NCBI GenBank assembly: GCA_041685735.1 | Contig: JAWLFE010000006.1 | Location: 1 to 64,000, forward strand | Direction of reading: 5' to 3' | Source of the DNA: CSSed11-175R1 sp041685735 | Lineage (GTDB): Bacteria > Actinomycetota > Nitriliruptoria > Nitriliruptorales > Nitriliruptoraceae | Length of the DNA stretch: 64,000 nucleotides | Shown: positions 35,176 through 42,767 of the stretch, one piece after another | Position numbering within the stretch: the first letter of the stretch is position 1 | Layout: the number at the start of each line of letters is the position of its first letter | The notes under the pieces: model-generated | The model's input: only the letters and a program-made list of their open reading frames with translations | The model's database searches: none | Told to the model about the DNA's origin: nothing | Translations under genes and position numbers: made by a program

Positions 35176-36312
35176 ATGTCAGACGTCGTGATCATCGGGG
35201 GTGGGTACGCGGGCGTCCATGCGGCCCGAGCGGCCGTGCATGCGGGCGGACGCACCACACTCATCGAGCCGACCGGGCGGCATGGGTTGATCACGCGCGG
35301 TGCCGCGATCGCCGGTGGCCGCGCTCCCCTGGCGGATGTCGACCTCGGGCTCGACGAGCTGTTCGACCCGACCGATGTCGAGGTGGTCGCGTCCGCGGCC
35401 GTGGAACTCGATCACGCCACGCGGACGGTGAGGACCGCCGACGGTCGACGCTGGTCCGGCGAGTCGATCGTCATCACCAGCGGGGCCGTCCCTGCGCCAC
35501 CCCCGATCGAGGGCGCGGTCGAGCACAGCTGGCAGCTCGGCTCCGCCGACGACGCGATCGCCCTGCGCGAACGTCTGGCGACCGCGGCGGCCGTCGTGGT
35601 CGTCGGTGGTGGCGCGACCGGGGTGCAGATCGCCGCTGAGGTCGCGGGTCCGCACCGGCAGGTCACGCTCATCGAGGCCGGCGCCCGGCTGCTGCCGGGC
35701 GAGCCCGACCGCTTGGGCCACGGCGCGGCACGGCTCCTGCGGGACGCTGGCGTCCACGTTCGCACCGGCACGCCAGCGGCGAACGTCACGGCGAACGGGG
35801 TCCGGCTGGCCGACGGGACCCGCCTGGACGGGGTCGTGGTGTGGGCCGGCGGCTGGCGATCGACCGGCGCCGCACTCCTGCCGACCGCGCCGGTCACCGA
35901 CGGCCGCTTGCAGGTGGATGCCGACCTCCAGGTGGCCGATCACCCCGGGACCTTCGCGGCCGGTGACGTCGCCCACCACCTCGATGTCGCTGGACGGCCG
36001 TTGCCGATGTCGGCGCAGATCGCGGTGCAGGCCGGTGCAGCGGCCGGGCGCAACGCCGTGACCTGGAGCCGGTCGGGACACACCCGGCGACCGCGACTGC
36101 TCGAGATGGGCCGTGTGGTCCAGATGGGCGCCGCCGGCGGGGTGGCGCGGGTCGGACCGGTCCACCTCGGGGCACGGACGACGGACCGGCTCGTCCCCCT
36201 GCTGCACCTGGCGATCGACCTGCGGCACCTGTGGCAGCTGGGCGGGCCGGATGCCGTCCGCGAGCATGCGCCGGGCCGTGCGGATGCACGCCCGTCGGGT
36301 CACGGCAGCTGA
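35176..36312 (+). CDS. NAD(P)/FAD-dependent oxidoreductase, NDH-2-like
   Basis: A 378-residue two-dinucleotide-fold flavoprotein. FAD loop: VVIIGGGYAGVHAARAA. NAD(P) loop: VVVVGGGATGVQIAAEVA. Second FAD motif: PGTFAAGDVAHH. This is the layout of type II NADH dehydrogenases and related pyridine-nucleotide oxidoreductases; it has no redox-active CxxC. The C-terminus (DRLVPLLHLAIDLRHLW) is helical and may lie on the membrane. ATG 35176 is the family-consistent start. It may be co-transcribed with LCP (97-base gap). It opens the redox-rich stretch to 44288. Confidence 0.9.
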   Translation: MSDVVIIGGGYAGVHAARAAVHAGGRTTLIEPTGRHGLITRGAAIAGGRAPLADVDLGLDELFDPTDVEVVASAAVELDHATRTVRTADGRRWSGESIVITSGAVPAPPPIEGAVEHSWQLGSADDAIALRERLATAAAVVVVGGGATGVQIAAEVAGPHRQVTLIEAGARLLPGEPDRLGHGAARLLRDAGVHVRTGTPAANVTANGVRLADGTRLDGVVVWAGGWRSTGAALLPTAPVTDGRLQVDADLQVADHPGTFAAGDVAHHLDVAGRPLPMSAQIAVQAGAAAGRNAVTWSRSGHTRRPRLLEMGRVVQMGAAGGVARVGPVHLGARTTDRLVPLLHLAIDLRHLWQLGGPDAVREHAPGRADARPSGHGS

Positions 36313-36383
36313 CCCACGGCAACCGTGCGGACCTGGGGCGCCACCAGCCTCGCAGGTAGCTGGTGCGTGACGTTCGGTGCCAG

Positions 36384-36752
36384 CTACCCGGTCCGATCGA
36401 GCCGATCCGCGAGGCAGTGCGCTTCCAGCGGGTTGCGGTGGAACACGAGGTCTTCCACGACCCGACCATCGCGCAGGTGCTCGGTCACGACGCGCTCGAC
36501 CTCGCGCTCGTCCAGACCCGCGTACCAGGTTCCCTCGGGGTAGACGACCGCGATGGTCCCCTTCGTGCAGACCCCAAGACACTCGACCTTCGCGACCGAG
36601 ATGGTCGCCCGCAGACCATGGGCCGCGACGGACCTGCGCAGCGCCTTCGCGACCGCCTTGCCGCCACAGTCACCGTCGACGCACACCAGCACGTGGCGTT
36701 GCATCGTGTCGAGCCGCGCCTTGCTGACCCGCTTCTCCAGCTTACTACCCAC
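36384..36752 (-). CDS. [2Fe-2S] thioredoxin-like ferredoxin
   Basis: A 122-residue protein of the (2Fe-2S) ferredoxin family that adopts a thioredoxin fold. Cluster ligands are likely VCVDGDCGG (two Cys) and VECLGVCTKG (two Cys). The GTG start at 36752 has GGAGG four bases upstream; an ATG at 36704 (MQRHVLVCV) is an alternative start. A probable IdeR/DtxR box lies 33 bases upstream (36785-36803), so expression should rise when iron is low. It follows the ferritin gene, which links it to iron storage or release. The electron partner is unknown. Confidence 0.88.
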   Translation of the reverse strand: MGSKLEKRVSKARLDTMQRHVLVCVDGDCGGKAVAKALRRSVAAHGLRATISVAKVECLGVCTKGTIAVVYPEGTWYAGLDEREVERVVTEHLRDGRVVEDLVFHRNPLEAHCLADRLDRTG

Positions 36753-36784
36753 CGAACCTCCGGCTCACGACCGACGCCACATCC

Positions 36785-36803
36785 GGAGGTTAGGTTACCC
36801 TAA
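36785..36803 (-). promoter_or_regulatory. Probable IdeR/DtxR iron box
   Basis: On the minus strand this reads TTAGGGTAACCTAACCTCC. Compared with the 19-bp IdeR/DtxR consensus (TTAGGTTAGCCTAACCTAA) it matches at 15 of 19 positions, including both half-site cores TTAGG and CCTAACCT. It lies between the ferritin stop (36809) and the [2Fe-2S] ferredoxin start (36752), in the position of a promoter operator for the ferredoxin. The consensus is from memory. Confidence 0.7.
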
Positions 36804-36808
36804 GTCAT

Positions 36809-37321
36809 TCAGCTGGTCGACCCGTTTCCCTGCGCACCGCGACGGCCCGGCAACTCCCGATCGAGCATCAGCACCGCGCTCGGATCGTCGGCGACCATGG
36901 CCAGCTCCCCGACGATCGTGCTCACGCTGGCCTCCTCCTCGACCTGTTCATCGAGGAAGCGGGTGAGCAGGGGAAGGCTCGAGTAGTCGCGGGCCGCCTG
37001 GGCCGCGGCGTACAGCTCACCGATCGACCGGGTGACCTTCCGCTCGTGCGCGAGCGCAGCGGAGAACAGCGTGACCAGGTCGTCGAACGCGGCCTGCGGG
37101 GCCTCCAGCGCCGTGAGTGTGACCTCGCCGTCCCGGTCCAGGACGAAGTCCATGAAGATCCGCGCGTGCTCCGCCTCCTCCTGCGCCTGATCACGCAACC
37201 ACGTGGCGGTGCCGGTGTAGTCGTGCGCTTCCGCCCACGCGGCCATCTGGAGGTAGGCACGCTCGGAGGCGTGTTCCAACGCGATCTGGTCGTTGAAGCT
37301 GGCCTGCAGTTGCTCGTCCAT
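36809..37321 (-). CDS. Ferritin
   Basis: A 170-residue non-haem ferritin. Four-helix-bundle ferroxidase residues are visible: FNDQIALEHASERAYLQM (first Glu and neighbours), DQAQEEAEHARIFMDF (E-x-x-H), and FLDEQVEEEASVSTIV on the last helix. It stores iron as ferric mineral in a 24-subunit shell. GGAGG lies six bases before the ATG at 37321. On the same strand as the ferredoxin downstream, with an iron box between them, so the two can be regulated separately. Confidence 0.94.
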   Translation of the reverse strand: MDEQLQASFNDQIALEHASERAYLQMAAWAEAHDYTGTATWLRDQAQEEAEHARIFMDFVLDRDGEVTLTALEAPQAAFDDLVTLFSAALAHERKVTRSIGELYAAAQAARDYSSLPLLTRFLDEQVEEEASVSTIVGELAMVADDPSAVLMLDRELPGRRGAQGNGSTS

Positions 37322-37408
37322 GTCGTCCTCCGGGCGGGAGCGGTTGCCGCGTCGCGATCCTCGCAGACGGTAGCGGGCGATCACCCTGCCCGGCATCGTG
37401 GTGGTGGG

Positions 37409-37933
37409 TCAGATGAAGATGGTCTGCGCGCCCTCGGAGAGCTCCATGAAGTCGCTCGCGCTGATGATGCCCTCGACGCCCTCGTAGAGGTCGTCCTCGG
37501 TCAGCTTCATCATGTCGGCGGACATCCGGCAGGCCCACAGGTGTCCCCCCGATTCGTGGATCAGGTCGAGGAACTCCGGGACCTCCGGGATGTCGAGGTC
37601 GGCGATCTGCTTCTTCATCATCTTCGTGGACATCGCGGTCATCCCCGGTAGGCCCATCACCGCGTTGGGCATGTGGGTCGCGGGGTTGCCGAGCGCCACG
37701 AACTTCAGGTCACCCATGGTCTTGGTGTTGATGATCTCGAAGCCCCAGAACGTGAAGAAGATGTGGACCTCGATGCCCTCGCCAAGTGCGGCGTTGGCCA
37801 GGACCAGACCCGGGTACGCCATGTCCAGCGAACCCTTGGAGCAGATCAGGACGAGCTTTCGCCCACCTTCCTCGTCGTCATCGAACGACGGGATCGGGGC
37901 GGCTTCGGGTGTGGATGTGGCGGTGGTCATCAT
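37409..37933 (-). CDS. DsrE/DsrF/DrsH-like protein
   Basis: A 174-residue cytosolic protein of the DrsE_2-type family. KLVLICSKGSLDMAYPGLV begins the fold and VHIFFTFWGFEII follows. The conserved cysteine motif HLWACRMSADMM and the C-terminus GAQTIFI are typical. Relatives bind and pass sulfane sulfur or act beside rhodaneses and TusA. Here no TusA or rhodanese gene is adjacent; the neighbours are a DsrC-like protein and an SQR-like flavoprotein, suggesting part of a sulfur- or polysulfide-linked redox relay. Confidence 0.9.
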   Translation of the reverse strand: MMTTATSTPEAAPIPSFDDDEEGGRKLVLICSKGSLDMAYPGLVLANAALGEGIEVHIFFTFWGFEIINTKTMGDLKFVALGNPATHMPNAVMGLPGMTAMSTKMMKKQIADLDIPEVPEFLDLIHESGGHLWACRMSADMMKLTEDDLYEGVEGIISASDFMELSEGAQTIFI

Positions 37934-37972
37934 GGCGGACTCCTCCTGGTGTCGGACCGGGTAGCAAGCGGG

Positions 37973-38287
37973 TCAGACGCACCCGACGGGCTTCTGCAGC
38001 CCGGCGATGTAGGACAGCTTCTTGGCGGGCTTCTTCGGGAAGAGCTGGAACAGCTCCTTGGTCGGGAAGCCGCCGACGGCGCTCGTTCGCCGCAAGGTCG
38101 GGGTCTCGCCCTGCTCGGCCTGATCGGCACGGGCGAACCGGATGACCTCGAGGTGGCGGTCGGTCAGGGTGATACCGATGTTGGCGGCGAGTTCCTCAGC
38201 GAGGGCCTCATCCCATTCGGACGGGTCGGTGAGGAAGCCCTCCTCGTCGACGTGGATCTCCCGTCCCTGCATGGTCGCGACGGACAT
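37973..38287 (-). CDS. TusE/DsrC-like sulfur relay protein, single-cysteine type
   Basis: A 104-residue DsrC/TusE family protein. N-terminal DEEGFLTDPSEWDEALAEE and the C-terminal arm ending KPVGCV are diagnostic. The penultimate Cys (CysA) is kept, but the position 11 residues before it, which is Cys (CysB) in DsrC proteins that serve sulfite reductase, is Ser here (SYIAGLQKPVGC). It therefore cannot form the CysA-CysB trisulfide and is closer to TusE-type or regulatory homologues. No dsrAB or tusBCD genes are in the window. Confidence 0.92.
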   Translation of the reverse strand: MSVATMQGREIHVDEEGFLTDPSEWDEALAEELAANIGITLTDRHLEVIRFARADQAEQGETPTLRRTSAVGGFPTKELFQLFPKKPAKKLSYIAGLQKPVGCV

Positions 38288-38319
38288 GATGCGTGCTCCT
38301 TCGGTGTGATCGTGCGTGG

Positions 38320-38364
38320 TGGTCTGGCTGGTCTGGCTGGTCTGACTGGTCCGGCGGGTCTGTC
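38320..38364. repeat. Five 9-bp tandem repeats between dsrC-like and DUF1641 genes
   Basis: TGGTCTGGC, TGGTCTGGC, TGGTCTGAC, TGGTCCGGC, GGGTCTGTC: a degenerating array with 9-bp period in the 91-base gap upstream of the DsrC-like gene. The first two units are identical. Such arrays often come from replication slippage; a binding role is possible but unsupported. Confidence 0.7.
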
Positions 38365-38378
38365 CTGGCTCCCTGATG

Positions 38379-38915
38379 TCATGCCTCGTCGGTCCCGAGG
38401 GTGCGCAGCAGGTCCACCATCCGGGCGAGCCCGCGTCGCACCTCGGGGTCGCGCAGCTGCCGGACGAGCGTGAACGTGGACGGCGTCGCCACGGGGGCAG
38501 CCGCGTCCACGTGCCCGACGGACCCGGCGGTCTGCCGCAGCAGGCGGAGGATCTCCGGTTGGGTCAGGTCCCGGAGCGTCTCGAGCATCAGGACGACGTT
38601 GTCGCCCAGGGCTTCGACATCGTCCTCATCGAACGAGGTGACGATCCGATCGACGACCCGTGCACCGCTCCTGGCGAACCCGAGGTAGCCCCGTTCGTCC
38701 CAGGCGGCGACGTGGGCGGTTGCCGAGTCCACGAGCGGTCCCGCGAGCACGCCAACCTCGGCGGCCAGGTCTCGGACCGGTTCGAGTTCCGCGTCCCGAC
38801 GCTCCGCGTGGAGCAACAGGGCGTCGAGGCGAGCCTCGATCCGGTCCAACCGATCGGCGGTGGCCGTTGTGTCCTCCGCAGCATCGAGGTCGTGGTCGGT
38901 CTCCATGGCGGTCAC
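38379..38915 (-). CDS. DUF1641 domain protein
   Basis: A 178-residue, mostly helical cytosolic protein. The N-terminus is a coiled-coil-like acidic stretch (DRLDRIEARLDALLLHAER). The DUF1641 core includes LMLETLRDLTQPEILRLLR and the C-terminal LRDPEVRRGLARMVDLLRTLG. Proteins of this family are commonly encoded beside SQR-like flavoproteins or formate dehydrogenase parts; their role is unknown. The start overlaps the stop of the SQR-like gene by four bases (ATGA), so the two are co-translated and probably interact. Confidence 0.9.
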   Translation of the reverse strand: MTAMETDHDLDAAEDTTATADRLDRIEARLDALLLHAERRDAELEPVRDLAAEVGVLAGPLVDSATAHVAAWDERGYLGFARSGARVVDRIVTSFDEDDVEALGDNVVLMLETLRDLTQPEILRLLRQTAGSVGHVDAAAPVATPSTFTLVRQLRDPEVRRGLARMVDLLRTLGTDEA

Positions 38916-40219
38916 AGCGACACCTCCTGGAGGTCGCGCGCGGCGTCGGACGGTCCGTCTGCATCGGGGGTTCCCGGTGGCGTACCCGGGCGGCGCTTAC
39001 CGACCATCGACATCGCTGCCGACAGAGGCAGCGGACGGCCCGGCAGCAGCACGTGCCAGTAGATCCACCGGAACGCGAGCTTGCCCCAGTGGTTGGCCTC
39101 GCTCTCCGCGAGGAGCTTGAGCGGACCGAGCTCCGGCAACGGGAACTCCCCGAGCAGCGGTTCGGTGTCGTAGTTGAAGTCCAGGAGCATGGCCTTGCCA
39201 TCGCCGGACTCGATGAAGCAGTTGGCGTGCCCGTCGAACCGTTCCTGCATCTCCAAGCCGTCGACATGCCGGAGGAAGTTGTCAAGGAACACATCGACCG
39301 CGAAGTGCGCGACCGAGCCGGCCTTGGAGGTCGGCAGGTTCGCGGCATCGCCCAACGCGAAGATGTCGTCGTGCCCGGCGGCCAGGAACGTGTGCTTGTC
39401 AACCTTGACGTGGTTGAGTTCGTCGCCCAGCCCGGAGCGCGCGACGAACGGCGCCCCCATGTTCAACGGCACGGTGACCAGGAGGTCGAACGGCACCTCA
39501 CGGTCGTCGTAGCTCACCAGCAGGTGGCCATCCAGGTCGACGCGTTCCAGCATGAAGTCGGCCTCCAGACCGATGCCGCGCTCGTCGAACATCCCGCCGA
39601 GCTCGCGCGCCGCCAGCGGTTTCGTGAAGGCCCCGTCCAGCGGGGTGACGTAGGTCACCTCGGTCCGGTCCCGCAGGCCGTGCTCGCGCAACCAGGCCTC
39701 GGCGAGGAACGCGAACTCCAAGGGGGCGACGGGGCATTTGATGGGCAGGTCGACCAGGTTGACCACCAGCCGACCGCCGTCGAAACGCTCCAACGCGTCC
39801 CGCAGCGCGACGGCGTCCTCCAGGGTGTAGAAGCTGTGCACGCCACGCTCCCTGGCGCCTGGGTCGCCGAGGCCCGGGGTCTCGGCGGGGGTCGGGTGCG
39901 TGCCGGTCGCGATGATGAGTTGGTCGTAGCGCAACTCGCCGCCGTCGACGAGCCGGACGAGGTTCTCCCCGGTGACGACCTCGTCGATCTCGGCGGTCAC
40001 CTGCCGGATCCCGGGACCGATGAGTCGGGCCCGTGGCTTCACGATCTCCTCTGGGCGATAGGTGCCGAAGGGCACGAACAGGTAGCCCGGCTGGTAGTGG
40101 TGATCGTCCGACCGGTCGACGATGGTGATATCCCACTCGTCGGCAGGCAGCCGGGGACGCAGCTTGTTGACGGCCATCGTCCCGGCGGTTCCGGCGCCCA
40201 GGACCACGAGGTGTCGCAT
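38912..40219 (-). CDS. SQR-like FAD/NAD(P) oxidoreductase
   Basis: A 435-residue flavoprotein resembling sulfide:quinone oxidoreductase. FAD loop VVLGAGTAGTMAVNKLRP, then HHYQPGYLFVPFG as in SQR, and the cysteine motif IKCPVAPLE corresponding to one catalytic Cys. A second cysteine is in HANCFIE and the FAD motif is IFALGDAANLP. The C-terminus (FRWIYWHVLLPG) may be amphipathic and contact the membrane. It likely oxidises sulfide or a low-molecular thiol/persulfide and reduces quinone; exact substrate not proven. First gene of the set SQR-like - DUF1641 - DsrC-like - DsrE-like on the minus strand. Confidence 0.88.
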   Translation of the reverse strand: MRHLVVLGAGTAGTMAVNKLRPRLPADEWDITIVDRSDDHHYQPGYLFVPFGTYRPEEIVKPRARLIGPGIRQVTAEIDEVVTGENLVRLVDGGELRYDQLIIATGTHPTPAETPGLGDPGARERGVHSFYTLEDAVALRDALERFDGGRLVVNLVDLPIKCPVAPLEFAFLAEAWLREHGLRDRTEVTYVTPLDGAFTKPLAARELGGMFDERGIGLEADFMLERVDLDGHLLVSYDDREVPFDLLVTVPLNMGAPFVARSGLGDELNHVKVDKHTFLAAGHDDIFALGDAANLPTSKAGSVAHFAVDVFLDNFLRHVDGLEMQERFDGHANCFIESGDGKAMLLDFNYDTEPLLGEFPLPELGPLKLLAESEANHWGKLAFRWIYWHVLLPGRPLPLSAAMSMVGKRRPGTPPGTPDADGPSDAARDLQEVSL

Positions 40220-40234
40220 CGGGAATCTCCTCGA

Positions 40235-40882
40235 TCAGATCGGCGACGGCTGGTCGGTCACCAGCCGGGAGAGCAGCACCGCGGTCCGGGGCAGGGTGTC
40301 GAGCACGACCTGACGGCGATGCGCATCGAGGTGGAACAGGTCGGGGTCATCGACCCCATCCGGCGCGATCCCTCCAGCCAGGACCATGGCAACCAGCGAC
40401 GGCCCCCTGCGCACCAGCCCGTGGGCGCAGAGGAACCCCAGACGTGCGGGCCGCAACCGGGGCGCAAGGTGCGCCTCGTCGGCGAACCCCCGCCACTCGG
40501 TCGTGCACGCGGTGAGGAAGTCCGGTTCGTCGAGGCGGGTGGCGATCGCCCGCGCCGGGTTGACGACCTCGCTGATCGGCTGCCCGGCCAGATCGGTGAC
40601 CACCATGGTCACACCGAGAGCGGGCGCGATGGCCTCGAGGGCGGCGGTCGCGACCGCGCCCGGGATCGTCAGAGCACCGGTGGAGGACGGCGGCGCGCCC
40701 TCGGGGTCGTTGGCTGCCGACCCGGGGACCAGCAGGGACTGGATGGCCGCGGCGGGGAACCGCCATTGCCGGCCGATGCGGACCGCGGGCAGACGCCCAT
40801 CGCCGGCCATGCGGTAGATGGTCGACGCGTCAACATCCAGCAGATGCTGCACCTGCTGCGCTGTGAGCAGATCCGTGGTCAT
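40235..40882 (-). CDS. Transcriptional regulator: excisionase-type HTH plus PocR-like sensor
   Basis: About 215 residues. An N-terminal MerR/excisionase-like helix-turn-helix (LTAQQVQHLLDVDASTIYRM, then GDGRLPAVRIGRQWRFP) is joined to a PocR-like sensor domain (VTMVVTDLAGQPISEVVN, then ACTTEWRGFADE, FLCAHGLVRRG, VAMVLAGGI). PocR-type domains bind small ligands such as hydrocarbons or diols, or hold metal via cysteines. The start could be ATG 40882 or ATG 40906. It sits directly upstream of the SQR-like gene (15-base gap), and repeated motifs lie in its own upstream region, so it probably controls this operon. Confidence 0.85.
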   Translation of the reverse strand: MTTDLLTAQQVQHLLDVDASTIYRMAGDGRLPAVRIGRQWRFPAAAIQSLLVPGSAANDPEGAPPSSTGALTIPGAVATAALEAIAPALGVTMVVTDLAGQPISEVVNPARAIATRLDEPDFLTACTTEWRGFADEAHLAPRLRPARLGFLCAHGLVRRGPSLVAMVLAGGIAPDGVDDPDLFHLDAHRRQVVLDTLPRTAVLLSRLVTDQPSPI

Positions 40883-40884
40883 CG

Positions 40885-40928
40885 TGATGCAGCTCCTGCA
40901 GGACATGCCGTTGATGCGACTCCTGCAG
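40885..40928. promoter_or_regulatory. Two 17-bp direct repeats upstream of the PocR-type regulator
   Basis: TGATGCAGCTCCTGCAG (40885-40901) and TGATGCGACTCCTGCAG (40912-40928): 15 of 17 identical, spaced exactly 27 bp start to start. They flank the two possible start codons of the regulator. Each contains CTGCAG; a third CTGCAGG motif lies in the palindrome at 41030. The repetition suggests operator half-sites for autoregulation. Confidence 0.55.
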
Positions 40929-41029
40929 CGTGTCTCTGTGGACGGCGTGCGGCTAGGGGCGTTCGCCCCATCGCCGGGGGCCGAACGACGGTTGGGCAGG
41001 GACCGGGCCTCGAACGCGACCGGGATACA

Positions 41030-41043
41030 GCCCCTGCAGGGGC
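41030..41043. promoter_or_regulatory. 14-bp perfect palindrome with CTGCAG core
   Basis: GCCCCTGCAGGGGC lies between the DUF1667 gene stop (41050) and the PocR-type regulator. It shares the CTGCAG core with the direct repeats at 40885-40928. It may be part of the same operator region or a terminator for the DUF1667 operon; there is no loop or T-run to favour the latter. Confidence 0.45.
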
Positions 41044-41049
41044 GCCACG

Positions 41050-41481
41050 TCATCCGACCATCGGGAGGTCGCGCGTGACGATCACGTCGATCCCGGTTCC
41101 GAGGACGTCGGTGACGACCACCTCACCGCGGCGAACAGGCGCGGCGATCCGCAACCCCCGCAGCGCGGCGACGATCGCGCTCACCTGATCACGCGGGATC
41201 GGCTCCGCGGTCCGCACCGGTGCCCTGCGGATCGCCGCGCCATCGATCCAGATCGTCGTCGACAACGGCCGACGTGGATCGAGGTGCTCCTGCCGGCCGT
41301 AGCGCTCACCTCTCCGGCAGCTGAAGCCGCGGACCTCCACGACATCGTCGTCGACCGCATCCACCTCCAGGCGGCAGCCGAGCGGGCACCCAGTGCACAG
41401 GTAGACGTGGGTCGAGAGGCCCTCGTCGGTCGCCGCGGGCGGGCGGTCACTGCTGGTGGGGTGGTCGGGACGGTGGCTCAT
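41050..41481 (-). CDS. DUF1667 domain protein
   Basis: A 143-residue cytosolic protein with two cysteine pairs typical of DUF1667: CTGCPLGC near residues 29-36 and FSCRRGERYGRQE around 53-65. The arrangement suggests a metal or iron-sulfur site. The family almost always occurs as the third gene after a BFD-containing dehydrogenase and an FAD oxidoreductase, as here. ATG 41481 overlaps the stop of the preceding gene (ATGA). It probably forms a complex with the two flavoproteins. Confidence 0.9.
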   Translation of the reverse strand: MSHRPDHPTSSDRPPAATDEGLSTHVYLCTGCPLGCRLEVDAVDDDVVEVRGFSCRRGERYGRQEHLDPRRPLSTTIWIDGAAIRRAPVRTAEPIPRDQVSAIVAALRGLRIAAPVRRGEVVVTDVLGTGIDVIVTRDLPMVG

Positions 41482-42761
41482 CCGCCCACCGCCTCGGCCG
41501 GGACGGCATCGATCCGCAGCACCGCACCGTCCCAGTCCTCGAACATGCGGGGAGCGAGCTTCAGCGTGACCATCTCCGCCGGCACGACCGCGCGCACCTT
41601 GCGCTGGTGCACCTCGCCGACCCGCAGCAGCGTCGGACCCTGGATCGGTCGCCGCACCCGGAAGGAAACGGTGTGGGTCCCATCCCGCGAGATCGTGTGC
41701 GGGACGACGTAGGCGACGTTGTCGCCGGGGATCAGACGGACGTCTTCTTCCGGCCGACGGGCGCCCGTGGCCAGTGCGCCGGCCCACTCGCCCGCGAGTC
41801 GCGCCTCACGGCTGACCCAGTCGGCGAGGTCGTTGACGTGGACGACGTTGCCGGCGGCGAACACGCCTGGATGCGAGGTCTCCATCGTGCCGCTGACGAC
41901 CGGCCCACCCGTGACCGGGTCGAACAGCACGCCGAGGTCACGCGCGAGCTCGGCGTCGGGGATCAGACCGATCGACAGCAGCAGCGTGTCGACATCCACG
42001 TCCCACGCACGGTCGAGGAGCGGTTCGCGCTCGTCGTCGACCGGTGCCAGCGTGATCCGCTCCAACCGGTCGCGTCCGTGGATCCCCACGACGGTGGTCG
42101 ACAGGTGCAGGGGGATGTCGAGGTCGTCGAGGCACTGCACGACGTTGCGCGTCAACCCGCTGGGATGCGGGAGCAGTTCGAAGACCCCGACGACCTCGAC
42201 GCCCTCGAGGGCCAGGCGGCGCGCCATGATCAGGCCGATGTCCCCCGATCCCAGGATCGCGGCGCGCCGTCCCGGGAGGTAGCCGTCGATGTTGACCATC
42301 CGCTGGGCCAACCCGGCGGTCATCACGCCGGAGGGGCGGTCACCGGGGATGTGGATCGCCCCGCGGGTGCGCTCCCTCGCGCCCATGGCCAGCACGACCG
42401 ACCGGGCATCCAGGCCGGTCACCCCGACCGCCGGCGACATGAGCTTGATCCGGCGCTCAGAGCTGACGTCCATCACGTAGGCGTCGGTGAGCACGTCGAT
42501 GTCGTGCTCCAGCACCTGCTCGAGGTAGCGCTGCGCGTACTCGGGGCCCGTGATCTCCTCGTCGAAGGCGTGCAGGCCGAACCCGGAGTGGATGCACTGC
42601 AGCAGGATGCCGCCGGGCTCGACATCGCGATCGACCAGCAGGATGCGCTCCGCGCCCCGGTCACGGGCACCGAGCGCCGCGGCCATCCCTGCCGGGCCGG
42701 CGCCGACGATGACGACGTCGTAGCCGTCCGCCAGGTGATGGGGCTGTGCGGTGATCGGCAT
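41478..42761 (-). CDS. FAD-dependent pyridine nucleotide oxidoreductase (GlpB-like partner)
   Basis: A 427-residue flavoprotein. FAD loop VVIVGAGPAGMAAALGA, then GGILLQCIHSGFGL, NAD(P) loop AILGSGDIGLIMARRLA, and GVFAAGNVVHVNDLADW near the end. This is the middle gene of the widespread trio DAO/BFD dehydrogenase - FAD oxidoreductase - DUF1667, usually annotated as related to anaerobic glycerol-3-phosphate dehydrogenase. It likely passes electrons between the dehydrogenase subunit and NAD(P) or quinone. It is six bases from the upstream gene and overlaps the downstream gene by four. Confidence 0.9.
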   Translation of the reverse strand: MPITAQPHHLADGYDVVIVGAGPAGMAAALGARDRGAERILLVDRDVEPGGILLQCIHSGFGLHAFDEEITGPEYAQRYLEQVLEHDIDVLTDAYVMDVSSERRIKLMSPAVGVTGLDARSVVLAMGARERTRGAIHIPGDRPSGVMTAGLAQRMVNIDGYLPGRRAAILGSGDIGLIMARRLALEGVEVVGVFELLPHPSGLTRNVVQCLDDLDIPLHLSTTVVGIHGRDRLERITLAPVDDEREPLLDRAWDVDVDTLLLSIGLIPDAELARDLGVLFDPVTGGPVVSGTMETSHPGVFAAGNVVHVNDLADWVSREARLAGEWAGALATGARRPEEDVRLIPGDNVAYVVPHTISRDGTHTVSFRVRRPIQGPTLLRVGEVHQRKVRAVVPAEMVTLKLAPRMFEDWDGAVLRIDAVPAEAVGG

Positions 42762-42767
42762 CGTCGG

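Noticed and set aside
38320..38364. CRISPR-like short repeats
   Set aside because: The 9-bp units are contiguous with no spacers and are too short; this is a simple tandem repeat.
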